64,000 nt of DNA from an uncultured Lachnospiraceae bacterium (GTDB lineage Bacteria > Bacillota > Clostridia > Lachnospirales > Lachnospiraceae): the NCBI GenBank assembly GCA_947089905.1, contig CAMUMG010000004.1:1-64000 (forward strand), written 5' to 3'. The translations under genes were made by a program, and so were the position numbers. The notes beneath the pieces are model-generated. The model did not search any database. It was not told the origin of the DNA and worked only from the letters and a program-made list of their open reading frames with translations. This document shows positions 7,445-16,900 of the stretch, in pieces (the first letter of the stretch is position 1; each line of letters starts with the position of its first letter).

Positions 7445-8449
7445 ATGGAATTATTTTCTGAAATTTATAGCCGTTATTACAAAGTGGCAGAAATTATATT
7501 AGAAGCTGCGGGTGATAAAGGTCTGACAGAGAAAAAAATAAATCAACTAATCACTGCTTATGGATTTGGAGAGAGTAATTTATTTTTATTATCCAAACTT
7601 TTAGATGGAGAATATAAACTATTAGAACAAAAGGGAACACATTTTTTTTCAAAAGTTACTTATTCTGTAGGATATCCTCTTAGTAATTTACAAAAATCCT
7701 TTCTTAAAGCTCTACTTGAAGATCCAAGAATATTTCTTTTTCTTACAAAAGAACAATATTCTGATTTAAAAACGGCTTTAAAGGGAATTGAACCTTTGTT
7801 TTCCTGGAAGGATTTTTATTATTTTGACCGTTTTATCGAAGGAGATCCTTATAACTCAGAAGAATATCAAAGAAATTTTCAAGTTGTCTTTCAAGCATTA
7901 AAACAACATCAGGTACTACAAATTTATTATCAATCTAAATATGGAAGAAAAATCAGGGGAATCTTTGCACCTTATAGGTTACAATACTCTCAAAAAAATG
8001 ACTGCTTTCGGCTGTTTTGCATCCAAATAAAACAGCAAATAGCTACGAAACCTTCTACTATCAATCTAGCTAGGATTTTAGATGTATCTTACTCCTTTTA
8101 TAACTATCCATGGGAAATAGTTTTAGAAAAAATAAAACATCAACAAAATTCTAAAGACTTTATAATGATTGAAATATATAATGAACGTAATGCCTTAGAA
8201 CGATGTATGCTTCATTTTGCAAATTATGAAAAACAGACCAGTCAGATAAAACCCAGAGTTTACCACTGTAAAATTTTTTATAATAAAGAAGAGGAAACGG
8301 AACTGCTTATCCGTGTCCTCTCTTTTGGCCCTGTTATTCGTGTTCTTAGCCCTGCTTCATTTTTAAACCAAATGAAAGAACGTATTGCAAAACAAATGGA
8401 TTTAATAAATAATCAAAATACTTTTACTATCACAAAAGACTTAATCTGA
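7445..8449 (+). CDS. WYL-domain regulator, second of the tandem pair
   Basis: About 334 residues from the ATG at 7445, which has GAGGGA 11 bases upstream inside the end of the first gene. An in-frame ATG at 7427 overlaps the first gene and is less likely. The N-terminal part is predicted helical with HTH-like features (KGLTEKKINQLITAYGFGESNLFLLSKLL). The WYL core is QVLQIYYQSKYGRKIRGIFA then YRLQYSQKNDCFRLFCIQI and the RI.. strand. The pairing with the upstream WYL protein and the shared transcript suggest one regulatory unit. Its stop is inside the 3' end of the converging small gene at 8441-8686. Confidence 0.75.
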   Translation: MELFSEIYSRYYKVAEIILEAAGDKGLTEKKINQLITAYGFGESNLFLLSKLLDGEYKLLEQKGTHFFSKVTYSVGYPLSNLQKSFLKALLEDPRIFLFLTKEQYSDLKTALKGIEPLFSWKDFYYFDRFIEGDPYNSEEYQRNFQVVFQALKQHQVLQIYYQSKYGRKIRGIFAPYRLQYSQKNDCFRLFCIQIKQQIATKPSTINLARILDVSYSFYNYPWEIVLEKIKHQQNSKDFIMIEIYNERNALERCMLHFANYEKQTSQIKPRVYHCKIFYNKEEETELLIRVLSFGPVIRVLSPASFLNQMKERIAKQMDLINNQNTFTITKDLI

Positions 8450-8686
8450 TTCATCAAATTCAACCGTTACAATCCACTCACTGCCATCTTCTTTGATGGC
8501 AGTAACTTTTCCAGTTCGACTTTTTAATCGTTTTGGTGTATTATTCGACATAGCAAGTGCAGGTTCAATTGTATAATAATACATCACACCAGACAGTGTA
8601 CGAAGTTCAGACTCATAGATCTCTACTTGTGTACCAATTAGAAGTTCTTCTGTCTGTACTTTTCGAAATTCCATTTCACGTTTCAT
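8441..8686 (-). CDS. Small conserved-looking protein downstream of leuA, function unknown
   Basis: 81 residues, acidic C-terminus, rich in Val, Thr and Glu strands (IGTQVEIYESEL, GKVTAIKEDGSEWIVTVEFDESD), which suggests a small beta-barrel or SH3-like fold. The ATG at 8686 lies inside the last codons of leuA with AGGTGACAGGAA just before it, a strong site, so it is likely translated by coupling to leuA. Its 3' end overlaps the converging WYL gene by 9 bp. I do not recognise the family. Confidence 0.55.
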   Translation of the reverse strand: MKREMEFRKVQTEELLIGTQVEIYESELRTLSGVMYYYTIEPALAMSNNTPKRLKSRTGKVTAIKEDGSEWIVTVEFDESD

Positions 8687-10358
8687 TTCCTGTCACCTTT
8701 AAGTCTAATTGTGCATTCATCGCAGATACTAACGCATGGATAGAAGAACGAATAATATCCTCATCTATTCCTGCTCCCCAGAAACATTTTCCATCTGGAT
8801 CAGTAATACCAACATAGGTGATTGCCTTGGAATTAGAACCAACTGCTAAAGAGTGTTCTTCATAACAACTAATAACAGAATGAATTCCTATTAATTCCTG
8901 TAGTGCATTACTAACAGCATCTAAACGACCATTTCCAACTCCTTGTGTTGTGTGTAATACCCCATTATACATAACTTCCATATTGGTTGTAATTCCATTG
9001 ATCTGTTTAAAGTGACATTCTGTTACTTCAAATTTGGAATGATTGTTAAGATATCTCTGATTAAAGATATCATAGATCCACTCTGGCGTTAACTCTTTAT
9101 GATTTTTATCAGAAACGTGTTTTGCCGCATAGCTCATATCTTCTTTCATCTTCTTTGGAAGATTGATTCCATAATTATTTTGCAGAATATATCCAACCCC
9201 ACCCTTTCCAGACTGGCTATTAATTCGAATTACATCTGCATCATACTCTCTTCCTACATCTTTTGGATCGATTGGAAGATATGGTACTGTCCAATACTTA
9301 CAGTCGTGTTCCTTTCGATATGCTAATCCCTTTGCAATCGCATCCTGATGAGAACCAGAGAATGCTGCAAATACTAAACTTCCACAATATGGCTGTCTCT
9401 CATAAATCTTCATTCCAGTATATTTTCTATAACATTCACAGATATAAGGCATATTGGAAAAATCTAAATTTGGATCAACACCTTGTGAATACATATTTAA
9501 TGCTAATGTCACAATATCCACATTTCCAGTTCTCTCACCATTCCCAAATAGCGTTCCCTCAATTCGATCTGCACCAGCAAGCAATCCTAATTCAGCATCA
9601 CTTACTCCGCAGCCTCTGTCATTGTGCGGATGTAAAGAAAGTATTACGTTATCCCGATAGTTTAAATGTTTGCTCATATATTCAATCTGGCTTGCAAAAA
9701 CGTGTGGAAGAGAGTGTTCTACCGTTGCCGGAAGATTAATGACTACTTTATGCTCTTTATCTGGCTGCCAAACGTCTAAAACGCCATTACAAACTTCTAG
9801 TGCATACTCCATTTCTGTTCCAGTAAAGCTTTCAGGACTATATTCAAATAAGAAATTTCCCTCTGTTTCTTGTGCTAATCTTTTTAAAAGTTTTGCCCCA
9901 TCTACTGCAATTTCTAAAATTTCTTCTTTTGACTTTTGAAATACTTGTTCTCTTTGAGCTACAGAAGTAGAATTATACAGATGTACAATTGCCTTTGGTG
10001 CACCCTTTAATGCCTCAAATGTTTTTTTGATAATATGTTCTCTTGCCTGAGTTAATACCTGAATAGTAACATCTTCTGGAATCAGATTGCGTTCAATCAG
10101 TGCACGCAAAAAATGATATTCTGTTTCTGACGCTGCCGGAAAACCGACTTCAATTTCCTTAAAACCTATCTTTACTAAAAGTTGAAAAAATTCTAATTTT
10201 TCTTCTAATCCCATTGGCTCTACTAAGGCTTGATTTCCATCTCTTAAATCTACACTACACCAAATTGGTGCCTTCTCAATATATTCCTTTTTCGCCCAGT
10301 CATAACAAGGTTCTGGAGGCATAAAATAACATCTCCGATATTTTTGAACATTTTCCAT
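8676..10358 (-). CDS. leuA: 2-isopropylmalate synthase
   Basis: Condenses acetyl-CoA with 2-oxoisovalerate, the first committed step of leucine synthesis. 560 residues, the long LeuA type that starts YRRCYFMPPEPCYDWAKKEY. The HMGL-like TIM barrel is at about 30-310, with VDLRDGNQAL (metal and substrate Arg/Asp), EIEVGFPAASETEYHFLRAL, and HPHNDRGCGVSDAELGLLAGADR for metal-binding His. The C-terminal LeuA-allosteric domain (about 430-555) should bind leucine. The ATG at 10358 has AAGGAG eight bases upstream. It is preceded by a complete T-box leader with a leucine specifier, so uncharged tRNA-Leu is the expected inducer. No leuB/C/D genes are in the window. Confidence 0.95.
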   Translation of the reverse strand: MENVQKYRRCYFMPPEPCYDWAKKEYIEKAPIWCSVDLRDGNQALVEPMGLEEKLEFFQLLVKIGFKEIEVGFPAASETEYHFLRALIERNLIPEDVTIQVLTQAREHIIKKTFEALKGAPKAIVHLYNSTSVAQREQVFQKSKEEILEIAVDGAKLLKRLAQETEGNFLFEYSPESFTGTEMEYALEVCNGVLDVWQPDKEHKVVINLPATVEHSLPHVFASQIEYMSKHLNYRDNVILSLHPHNDRGCGVSDAELGLLAGADRIEGTLFGNGERTGNVDIVTLALNMYSQGVDPNLDFSNMPYICECYRKYTGMKIYERQPYCGSLVFAAFSGSHQDAIAKGLAYRKEHDCKYWTVPYLPIDPKDVGREYDADVIRINSQSGKGGVGYILQNNYGINLPKKMKEDMSYAAKHVSDKNHKELTPEWIYDIFNQRYLNNHSKFEVTECHFKQINGITTNMEVMYNGVLHTTQGVGNGRLDAVSNALQELIGIHSVISCYEEHSLAVGSNSKAITYVGITDPDGKCFWGAGIDEDIIRSSIHALVSAMNAQLDLKVTGNET

Positions 10359-10385
10359 AGATAAATCTCCTTCCTTATTTTAAGT

Positions 10386-10433
10386 AAAAAAAAATCCTTC
10401 GCTCTATCTGTTTTCACAGTCAGAGACGAAAGA
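10386..10433 (-). terminator. T-box attenuator terminator of leuA
   Basis: Minus-strand RNA: UCUUUCG plus a GA-rich stem pairs across a GAAA loop to CGAAGGA, followed by nine U (10386-10394). It excludes the T-box antiterminator just upstream. Confidence 0.85.
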
Positions 10434-10705
10434 TAAAATCTTACGCGATACCACTCTTCATTTCGCAGCAAACACTGCGCTCTCATCAGATACGGGTTTT
10501 ATAACCTTATATCCTGCCCTGATAACGATGGGTATTCGTCTGCTTCTACTCTTTTATGAATTTCGAACAGCCACTCCGAGATGAGTTCCCAATCTTCCTT
10601 CCACCACTTCACAGCTCCCAGTGGCTCTCTGAACTCCAGACGATTCGTACTACTTCTCTTCTTCGCGTTTTTATCCTATATAGTCTTATTAATTTTATAA
10701 AGAGT
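10386..10705 (-). promoter_or_regulatory. T-box leader of leuA, CUC (leucine) specifier
   Basis: The minus-strand RNA has the hallmarks of a tRNA-sensing T-box. Stem I carries the AGAGAGCC...CUGGGAGCUGUGAAG module. The specifier context GGAACUCAUCUCGGAG has CUC (Leu) at 10583-10585. The T-box sequence AAGAGUGGUAUCGCG is at 10444-10458 and its UGGU pairs with the uncharged tRNA 3' end. The terminator at 10386-10433 closes the switch. It explains the 378-base gap between leuA and the next gene. A 78-residue reading frame across it is a chance frame. Confidence 0.93.
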
Positions 10706-10711
10706 GGATTT

Positions 10712-10740
10712 ATTATAACATAGATAAAATAAATTGTCAA
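10712..10740 (-). promoter_or_regulatory. Sigma-A promoter of the leuA leader
   Basis: Minus strand TTGACA (10735-10740), 17 bases, TATAAT (10712-10717): a perfect consensus promoter. It overlaps the last codons of the upstream small gene. Transcription should start at about 10705, at the beginning of the T-box. Confidence 0.9.
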
Positions 10741-10994
10741 TCATCGAAATTTACGTGATAACAATGTTCTCCTTCATAAATATCAATATAGGATAAGTTA
10801 AATTCTTTTTCCATTACATCGACTTTGTACTCAAAATATACATCTTCGCTTCTTTTTGACAGAAAAATATAACTTCCATTCTCCTTGCCTTCTATCTGAT
10901 CACTGATCTGTTCATAAATTTGAAATCCATCTACTTTTTCAGAATAGCCTGCTGCAAGAATTCGATTTTCTATTTCTTTATAAAGTTCTTCCAT
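10737..10994 (-). CDS. Small acidic protein of unknown function
   Basis: 85 residues from the ATG at 10994, which overlaps the TGA of the upstream hexapeptide-repeat gene (TGATG), so it is translationally coupled. Acidic, with alternating strands (SYIFLSKRSEDVYFEYKVD, LSYIDIYEGEHCYHVNFDD). No signal peptide, membrane segment or known motif that I can see. A GTG one codon earlier is possible but less likely. Confidence 0.55.
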   Translation of the reverse strand: MEELYKEIENRILAAGYSEKVDGFQIYEQISDQIEGKENGSYIFLSKRSEDVYFEYKVDVMEKEFNLSYIDIYEGEHCYHVNFDD

Positions 10995-11674
10995 CACTCC
11001 ACACTTTCTAGTCTTTTTTCTGCAATTTCTCCAGCCTTTTTATAAATACTACCAGCCGGTACATAGCCACGAACCATTGATAATGGATAAATATTTGTAT
11101 TCGATCCAATAATTGTACCCGGATTTAATACAGAACCACATCCCACTTCAACAAAATCTCCCAAAATAGCTCCCATCTTCTTTCTTTTTGTTTCCACTTT
11201 TTTCTCTCTAAACTTAATTACTATTGGTGTTTTATCTGATTTTACATTAGAAGTAATTGCACCTGCTCCCATATGAGAACGATATCCAAGAATAGAATCT
11301 CCGACATAATTATAGTGTGGCACTTGTACTTTATTAAATAAAATCACATTTTTTAATTCTGTAGAATTTCCGACAACCGCTCCTTCTCCTACAATAGCGT
11401 TTCCTCTGATAAAAGCACAGTGCCGAATTTCTGCATCCTTTCCAATAATTGCAGGTCCATGAATATATGCGGTTGGTGCAACTATAGCTGATTTTGCAAT
11501 CCAAATATCCTCTCCCTGTTTTATATAATCTTCTTCCGAAAGCTGATTTCCTATCTTTAATATAAAAGAACCTATTTCAGATAATACTTCCCAAGGATAT
11601 TCCTTCTCTTCTAATAACTCTTTAGCAATACTCTGAGAAAAATCGAATAAATTCTTACATTTTAATGCTTCCAT
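10994..11674 (-). CDS. Left-handed beta-helix (hexapeptide repeat) protein, nucleotide-sugar acetyltransferase-like
   Basis: 226 residues. From about residue 55 on it is built of hexapeptide repeats ([LIV]-G-x4), for example IWIAKSAIVAPTAYIHGPAI and IIGKDAEIRHCAFIRGNAIV. A second block, MGAILGDFVEVGCGSVLNPG, continues the helix as in the C-terminal domain of GlmU. The pyrophosphorylase half of GlmU is absent, so it cannot be a full GlmU. It most likely is an acyltransferase or a substrate-binding helix acting on a sugar nucleotide; the substrate is unknown. The ATG at 11674 has AAGGGGA upstream. It lies 28 bp after topB on the same strand. Confidence 0.75.
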   Translation of the reverse strand: MEALKCKNLFDFSQSIAKELLEEKEYPWEVLSEIGSFILKIGNQLSEEDYIKQGEDIWIAKSAIVAPTAYIHGPAIIGKDAEIRHCAFIRGNAIVGEGAVVGNSTELKNVILFNKVQVPHYNYVGDSILGYRSHMGAGAITSNVKSDKTPIVIKFREKKVETKRKKMGAILGDFVEVGCGSVLNPGTIIGSNTNIYPLSMVRGYVPAGSIYKKAGEIAEKRLESVE

Positions 11675-11702
11675 AAAATTATCCCCTTATATAACATTTC
11701 TT

Positions 11703-13835
11703 TTATTTTTTTTCATTTATTTCTTTCTTTTTATAATTTATTTCTGCATTTTGAAATTTTTGTTCAAGACTACTTTGATTATATAAATGTTTTATCCCTA
11801 AAGTAAGCTTTTTAATGAAATTTTCTAACTTCTGTAAATACTCTTCTTTCGTTATTGTCCCTTCTGCAACATAGGTAAGTCCCTTTTCCCAACTGGCAGT
11901 TAATTCTGCATTTAAAAGAGAACGAATAGAAGAATTAACTATTTCATAGATTAATTCTCCATTTAGTGTAGGCGTAATTACCTGTGTCTTTTTATTTAGA
12001 TTGAGATATTCTATCTTTACCAGTTTATTTAAAATCTCTGCTCTTGTTGCACTTGTTCCAATTCCACTTCCCTTAATCTGTGTCCTTAGTTCTTCATCTT
12101 CAATTAACTGTCCTGCATTTTCCATAGCAAGAATCATTGAACCTGAATTATAGCGTTTCGGAGGAGCAGTTTCTCCTTCTTTAATAATAAACGCATAGAT
12201 TGGAAGTTTCATTCCTTTTTTTAGCTTATTAATATCTGCTAAAAGTTGTAGACCTGCTTCTCCCTCTATTTCCATTTCCTCTTCTTTTTGTTTTTCTTTT
12301 AAAGCTTCTGTCTTTAATCTTCCCTTTTCCGAACTTATATCCTTTTGTTCTGCAATCTTTAAAAATCCCTCTTCAATTAAAACTTTAAAATTAGAAAAAA
12401 AACATTCTGTTTTTAATTTTGTAACTACTGTAATCTTTTGATAGACAGCAGGAGGATAGAAGATGCTTAAAAATCTTCTAACTATCAAATAATATACTTT
12501 CTTTGATAAATCTGGAAGACCATTTAGGTTTTGTAATCCCTGTCCTGTTGGTATAATGGCATAGTGATCTGTAATCTGTTTATCATTTACATATCTAGTT
12601 TTTGCGATTGTCTGATAACTTTTTTTATCAAAGATCCATTTTACATCAGAATTAAATAACTGTAAATTTTTTAAACCGCCTAAATTTTTTTGAATTTCCT
12701 TTGAGACTGCACTAGAAAGTACTCTGGCATCTGTTCTTGGATAAGTAACTAATTTTTTTTCATAAAGTTCTTGCACAATCTTTAATGTGGCATCAGGACT
12801 TATTTTAAACATTCGAGAACAATCATTTTGGATTTCTGCTAAATTATAAAGTAAAGGAGGATTTTTATTTTCCTTCTTTTTTTCAATATTTATAATTTCA
12901 GCTAAAAGTGGTGTGTTTTCTGTCTGATTTAATGCAGCAATATGACTATTCTTACCATTTTCGTTAACTGTTTTATAGTTTAATTCCTGTTCAGAAAGCA
13001 TTGTTATCAATTCTTGTGCATCTTTTTTTTCTTTAAATCCATTCTCTTTATAAAGCTTTAAAGAAGCATAATATTTTGAACCTTCTATTGCCCTAAATTC
13101 ACCTTCAAACTTTCTTTTTTCAGTTATCAAACCTATTAAAACTCTATAAAAAGGTGTCTTTACAAATGTTCGAATCTCGCGTTCTCTGCGTACCACCATT
13201 CCTAAAACACAGGTCATAACACGACCTACAGAAATTGCCTGTCGTTTTTCAGTTTTTAAAAAGCGACTTATATAAGAGCCATATTTTAAAGTAAGAACTC
13301 TGGAAAAGTTAATTCCCATCAAATAATCTTCCATGGCTCGAAGATATGCAGCATCAGATAGGTGATCATATGCCGACAATGGTTTGGCATTTTGAATTCC
13401 ACGTAAAATTTCCTCTTCCGTTTGTGAATCAATCCATACTCTTCTCTTATCTTTTTCTGCTGGTACTCCTGCCATCTGATCGACTAGACGGTAAATATAT
13501 TCTCCCTCTCTTCCAGAGTCTGTACAAACATAAATTTTTTCTACATCCTTCCGATTTAGTAGTTGTTTTACTATATTATATTGCTTTTCTACAGAAGGAA
13601 TTACTTCATATTTAAATTCTTTTGGAATAAATGGCAGTGCATCAAATGTCCACCGTTTTAATGTAGGATCATAAGTTTCTGGATAACTCATCATAACTAA
13701 ATGTCCATAACACCAAGTTACCACACAGTCCTCAGCCTCTAAATATCCATCTTGTCTTTTAAAGTTTCGTTTTAAAGCTTTTGCAAATTCTTGTGCTACA
13801 CTCGGTTTTTCGGAAATAAATAAGCTTTTTGCCAT
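11703..13835 (-). CDS. topB: DNA topoisomerase III
   Basis: Type IA topoisomerase that relaxes and decatenates DNA through a 5'-phosphotyrosine link. The Toprim domain begins at once (MAKSLFISEKPSVAQEFAKA) and has TDSGREGEYIYR, the acidic metal site. The active-site Tyr is in LVTYPRTDARVL. About 710 residues, normal for the Firmicutes TopB type; no C-terminal zinc ribbons are seen, and the tail is Lys-rich (INYKKKEINEKK). I use the ATG at 13835, preceded by AAAGGT, because the 14 extra residues of a longer frame do not match the family's N-terminus, which is the SEKPS strand. Chromosomal copy or mobile-element type cannot be told from the sequence alone. Confidence 0.92.
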   Translation of the reverse strand: MAKSLFISEKPSVAQEFAKALKRNFKRQDGYLEAEDCVVTWCYGHLVMMSYPETYDPTLKRWTFDALPFIPKEFKYEVIPSVEKQYNIVKQLLNRKDVEKIYVCTDSGREGEYIYRLVDQMAGVPAEKDKRRVWIDSQTEEEILRGIQNAKPLSAYDHLSDAAYLRAMEDYLMGINFSRVLTLKYGSYISRFLKTEKRQAISVGRVMTCVLGMVVRREREIRTFVKTPFYRVLIGLITEKRKFEGEFRAIEGSKYYASLKLYKENGFKEKKDAQELITMLSEQELNYKTVNENGKNSHIAALNQTENTPLLAEIINIEKKKENKNPPLLYNLAEIQNDCSRMFKISPDATLKIVQELYEKKLVTYPRTDARVLSSAVSKEIQKNLGGLKNLQLFNSDVKWIFDKKSYQTIAKTRYVNDKQITDHYAIIPTGQGLQNLNGLPDLSKKVYYLIVRRFLSIFYPPAVYQKITVVTKLKTECFFSNFKVLIEEGFLKIAEQKDISSEKGRLKTEALKEKQKEEEMEIEGEAGLQLLADINKLKKGMKLPIYAFIIKEGETAPPKRYNSGSMILAMENAGQLIEDEELRTQIKGSGIGTSATRAEILNKLVKIEYLNLNKKTQVITPTLNGELIYEIVNSSIRSLLNAELTASWEKGLTYVAEGTITKEEYLQKLENFIKKLTLGIKHLYNQSSLEQKFQNAEINYKKKEINEKK

Positions 13836-13922
13836 ATGTAAACCAACCTTTACCTTTTCTATCTGACATTTTAGCATATTTCCATTCAGTTTACAAGAAA
13901 GAATACCAAAAACACTACTATT

Positions 13923-16900
13923 TTAGTATATTCCGCCTGTCTGATAATCTGATAGCGCATTTCCTTCTTTTACTTTAACAATTAATACATCTCCATACTC
14001 CAATAAGATCTTTTTATTTTTATAAAGCTCTTTTTCTTTTAATCCACCTTCTATCTCCCACATACAACAGTGAGAATAAGCCTTTTTATTTATAAAGTTT
14101 CCATAGTCAAGATATTCTTTTTTATTTTGATCTATTGCAGTAATCTGAAAGTTAATTATCAAATAGCCATCTTTTTTCCAAAAATCTTCCTGATAACTGA
14201 TTCCCTTTTCTTTTGCCTCTTCTATTAAATCGGTTCCTGTAACAGCAATATAAATTTCAGATGGAAGATTATAGGTAATATAATATGTCTGTTTTAACTT
14301 CCATATTTGTTCTTCTTTTGGGATTTGCAATCCTCCCTTTTGTATAAGAGGTTTTAGGCTATTAAAATATTCCAAATTAGAATAAGTCCGAAATGGAAAT
14401 CCTGCCTGTATCAGTCCATAACTATATTGTTCCATTTTTCTATCTTCTAATTCTTTTATTGTACTTTCTAATATTTGTGCTGTTGTCTGTAACTCCTTTT
14501 TTGGAATTCCAAGACCTATTCCACCTACCGTCTGAATTTTTTGATTTTGTCTATCTTGTTGTGAGCCAATTTTAATTAATTTTGTTTCTTTGTCGAGTTT
14601 TTCTTTATAATAAACATCTACACATTCTCTATTTTTTCCTTTATCGTCTACCCAGAAAAATTTTGGTAAGACTTGGACATAGGAATTTGGATTTGACATT
14701 ACCTCTCCTGTTGTATGAAGTAAAAATCGTAAAAGATATCCATTTCGATAAAATCCCTGATTTTGATAAAGTGGATGACTTCCTTCACAGAGAGGTAAGG
14801 TAAATTTTTTTGCTCTTTTTGTTAAATTACCATAACTATCTTTTATTCCAACTGTATAATCATAAAAACTTTCTGGTTTAAAATATTGTTCATCTGTAAC
14901 TCCAGAAGAAAGTTCTAAATTTCTTTTTAATACAGAAGTCTTTAAATCACGGAAAATATTTGACCAACGTGGAATATCATCAATATCATAAAGTTTTAGT
15001 CCATATAATCTTCCTGAAACTTGAAATGTCTTAAAATCAGTAGCTACATAATTTTTTCTTTGTGTATTCTTATTTTCCTCTGTGGCTTCTATCTCATTGC
15101 CAGTATTACTAGCTAAAGAACGAAATTCGCATCTATAATTTCCTTCCTTTATATACATTGGAAGATACATTCTCTGTCGTTTATCACCTAAAGTAAACCA
15201 TGTTCCCGCAGATAATATTTGATCGTTCTTTTGATCAAAATCATTTCCAATATCTAAAATGATATCAAATGGAAATCTCACCTGATTTTGTCTTTTTTCC
15301 TCCAAATCCAAAGCTACATATTTTTTGTAATCTCTTGTTTGATATCCTAAATAGTCAGAATGAAATCCACTATTACTAATCGATACCCAAAAATCATTTA
15401 AAAGAGAATTCTCATCTAACACTAACGCAGTTGCAGAAAGTTCTGGGTTTAAAAGTTGAACATAAGGTTCATTATCTGCTTGTATTACTCCTTTGCAATA
15501 GACAGGAGTATGAACGATAACAGAATTTAATTCCTCTATTTCATAAATCTTAGGAATTTGTTCATCTCCAAAAGTAATTATAGGAGTATATCCAAGAGTT
15601 GCTGTAGTAGGATAGGATTGATTTTTTGTTTCCTTTGGTATAATCAGATTTTCCTGAAATAAAACGTCATCTGGAATAGTTTCTGGCTCTGTAAGTGCAG
15701 AAATGTTTGGTTTAGGTGCTTCTTTTTCTTTTAAAGTGGCATCTAAAACGGTTTTTCCGTCAAAAGTTAGAGAATCATTTCTACATTTTAGCTCTCCGAC
15801 TTTAGCATCTGCTAGACTCTTTAATACAGATTCACTTTCTGTTATACTTGGACGACCTGAATATCCTCCATCTAACACTTTTATTCCAAGATCTAAGGAA
15901 CCATTTTTTACTTCATTTGGGAGTATAATATGAGCATCTAAACTACTGCCAAAAGACTGATAATCCATAGAAGGTGGCGTATAATTTTTTGGAATCAATG
16001 TTACTTTACCACCTGAGAACACTGCATTTTCTACAATTCCAGAATGTATTTTATAATAAGCAATTTTGTCAATATAGGTAAAACTATATTCTCTTGTTAA
16101 AGTTATTGTTTTATTGACTACAACCGTTTCCGAATGATAAATAGGAGGTCTTGGTGTCGTATCTTCTTCGTCTGGAAGAGGCGTTGGTGCAGATTCCTGC
16201 CAATTTAATCTATATGTTCGTTTTACTGTTACTGGGATCTCCTTTTTACCCTTTACTTGAACAAATACTGCCTTTAAAAGATACTCTTTTGCCTTAATCC
16301 AAGTATATAATCCTTCTGAAGCGGGAATTCCTAAAGAAATATCAAACCTTTCTTCTCCTCTTTTGTCTGCCCCTATATAGATATTTATTTTAGGATCCGT
16401 ATAGTCAACTTCTATTGTATTTTTATCTTCCTCTTGTTTTACTTCTTCTTTCGTTTTTTTATAATATGCTGTCATTTTAATAGGTTTTGTACGATCAAAG
16501 GAAGGATTTGAAATATATACAGACATCTGTTTCTTTACTCCTATTCCATATTTATTATTTGGAGTATAATATTGTGGATTACTTCCCTTTCGATAATAAC
16601 TCATAGTCCAAGTCGGATTATCATTTGACGCATCTTCCCATATTAGTTGATATTCCTGCCCTAAATTGTCATATATCTGTTCTGGCAAATCCTCTAATAG
16701 TACCTCTGTTTCTAACTCTTTATAAACTTTTTTACATACAATCTTTTCAATCATTTTTTTAGAATCTACATCAATAGCTGTTACTTCTATTGGTGTATCC
16801 TCAGGAACAAATACAATTTGAAGTAAGGCATCATCATTAAAATCATGTTTTGCAGCATATCTATAATATGGTAAATGTCCTGTAAGATCCCCTTTTATAT

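Noticed and set aside
10250-10486. 78-residue gene upstream of leuA
   Set aside because: The frame crosses the T-box antiterminator and terminator, structures that explain the sequence; no ribosome site or family match.
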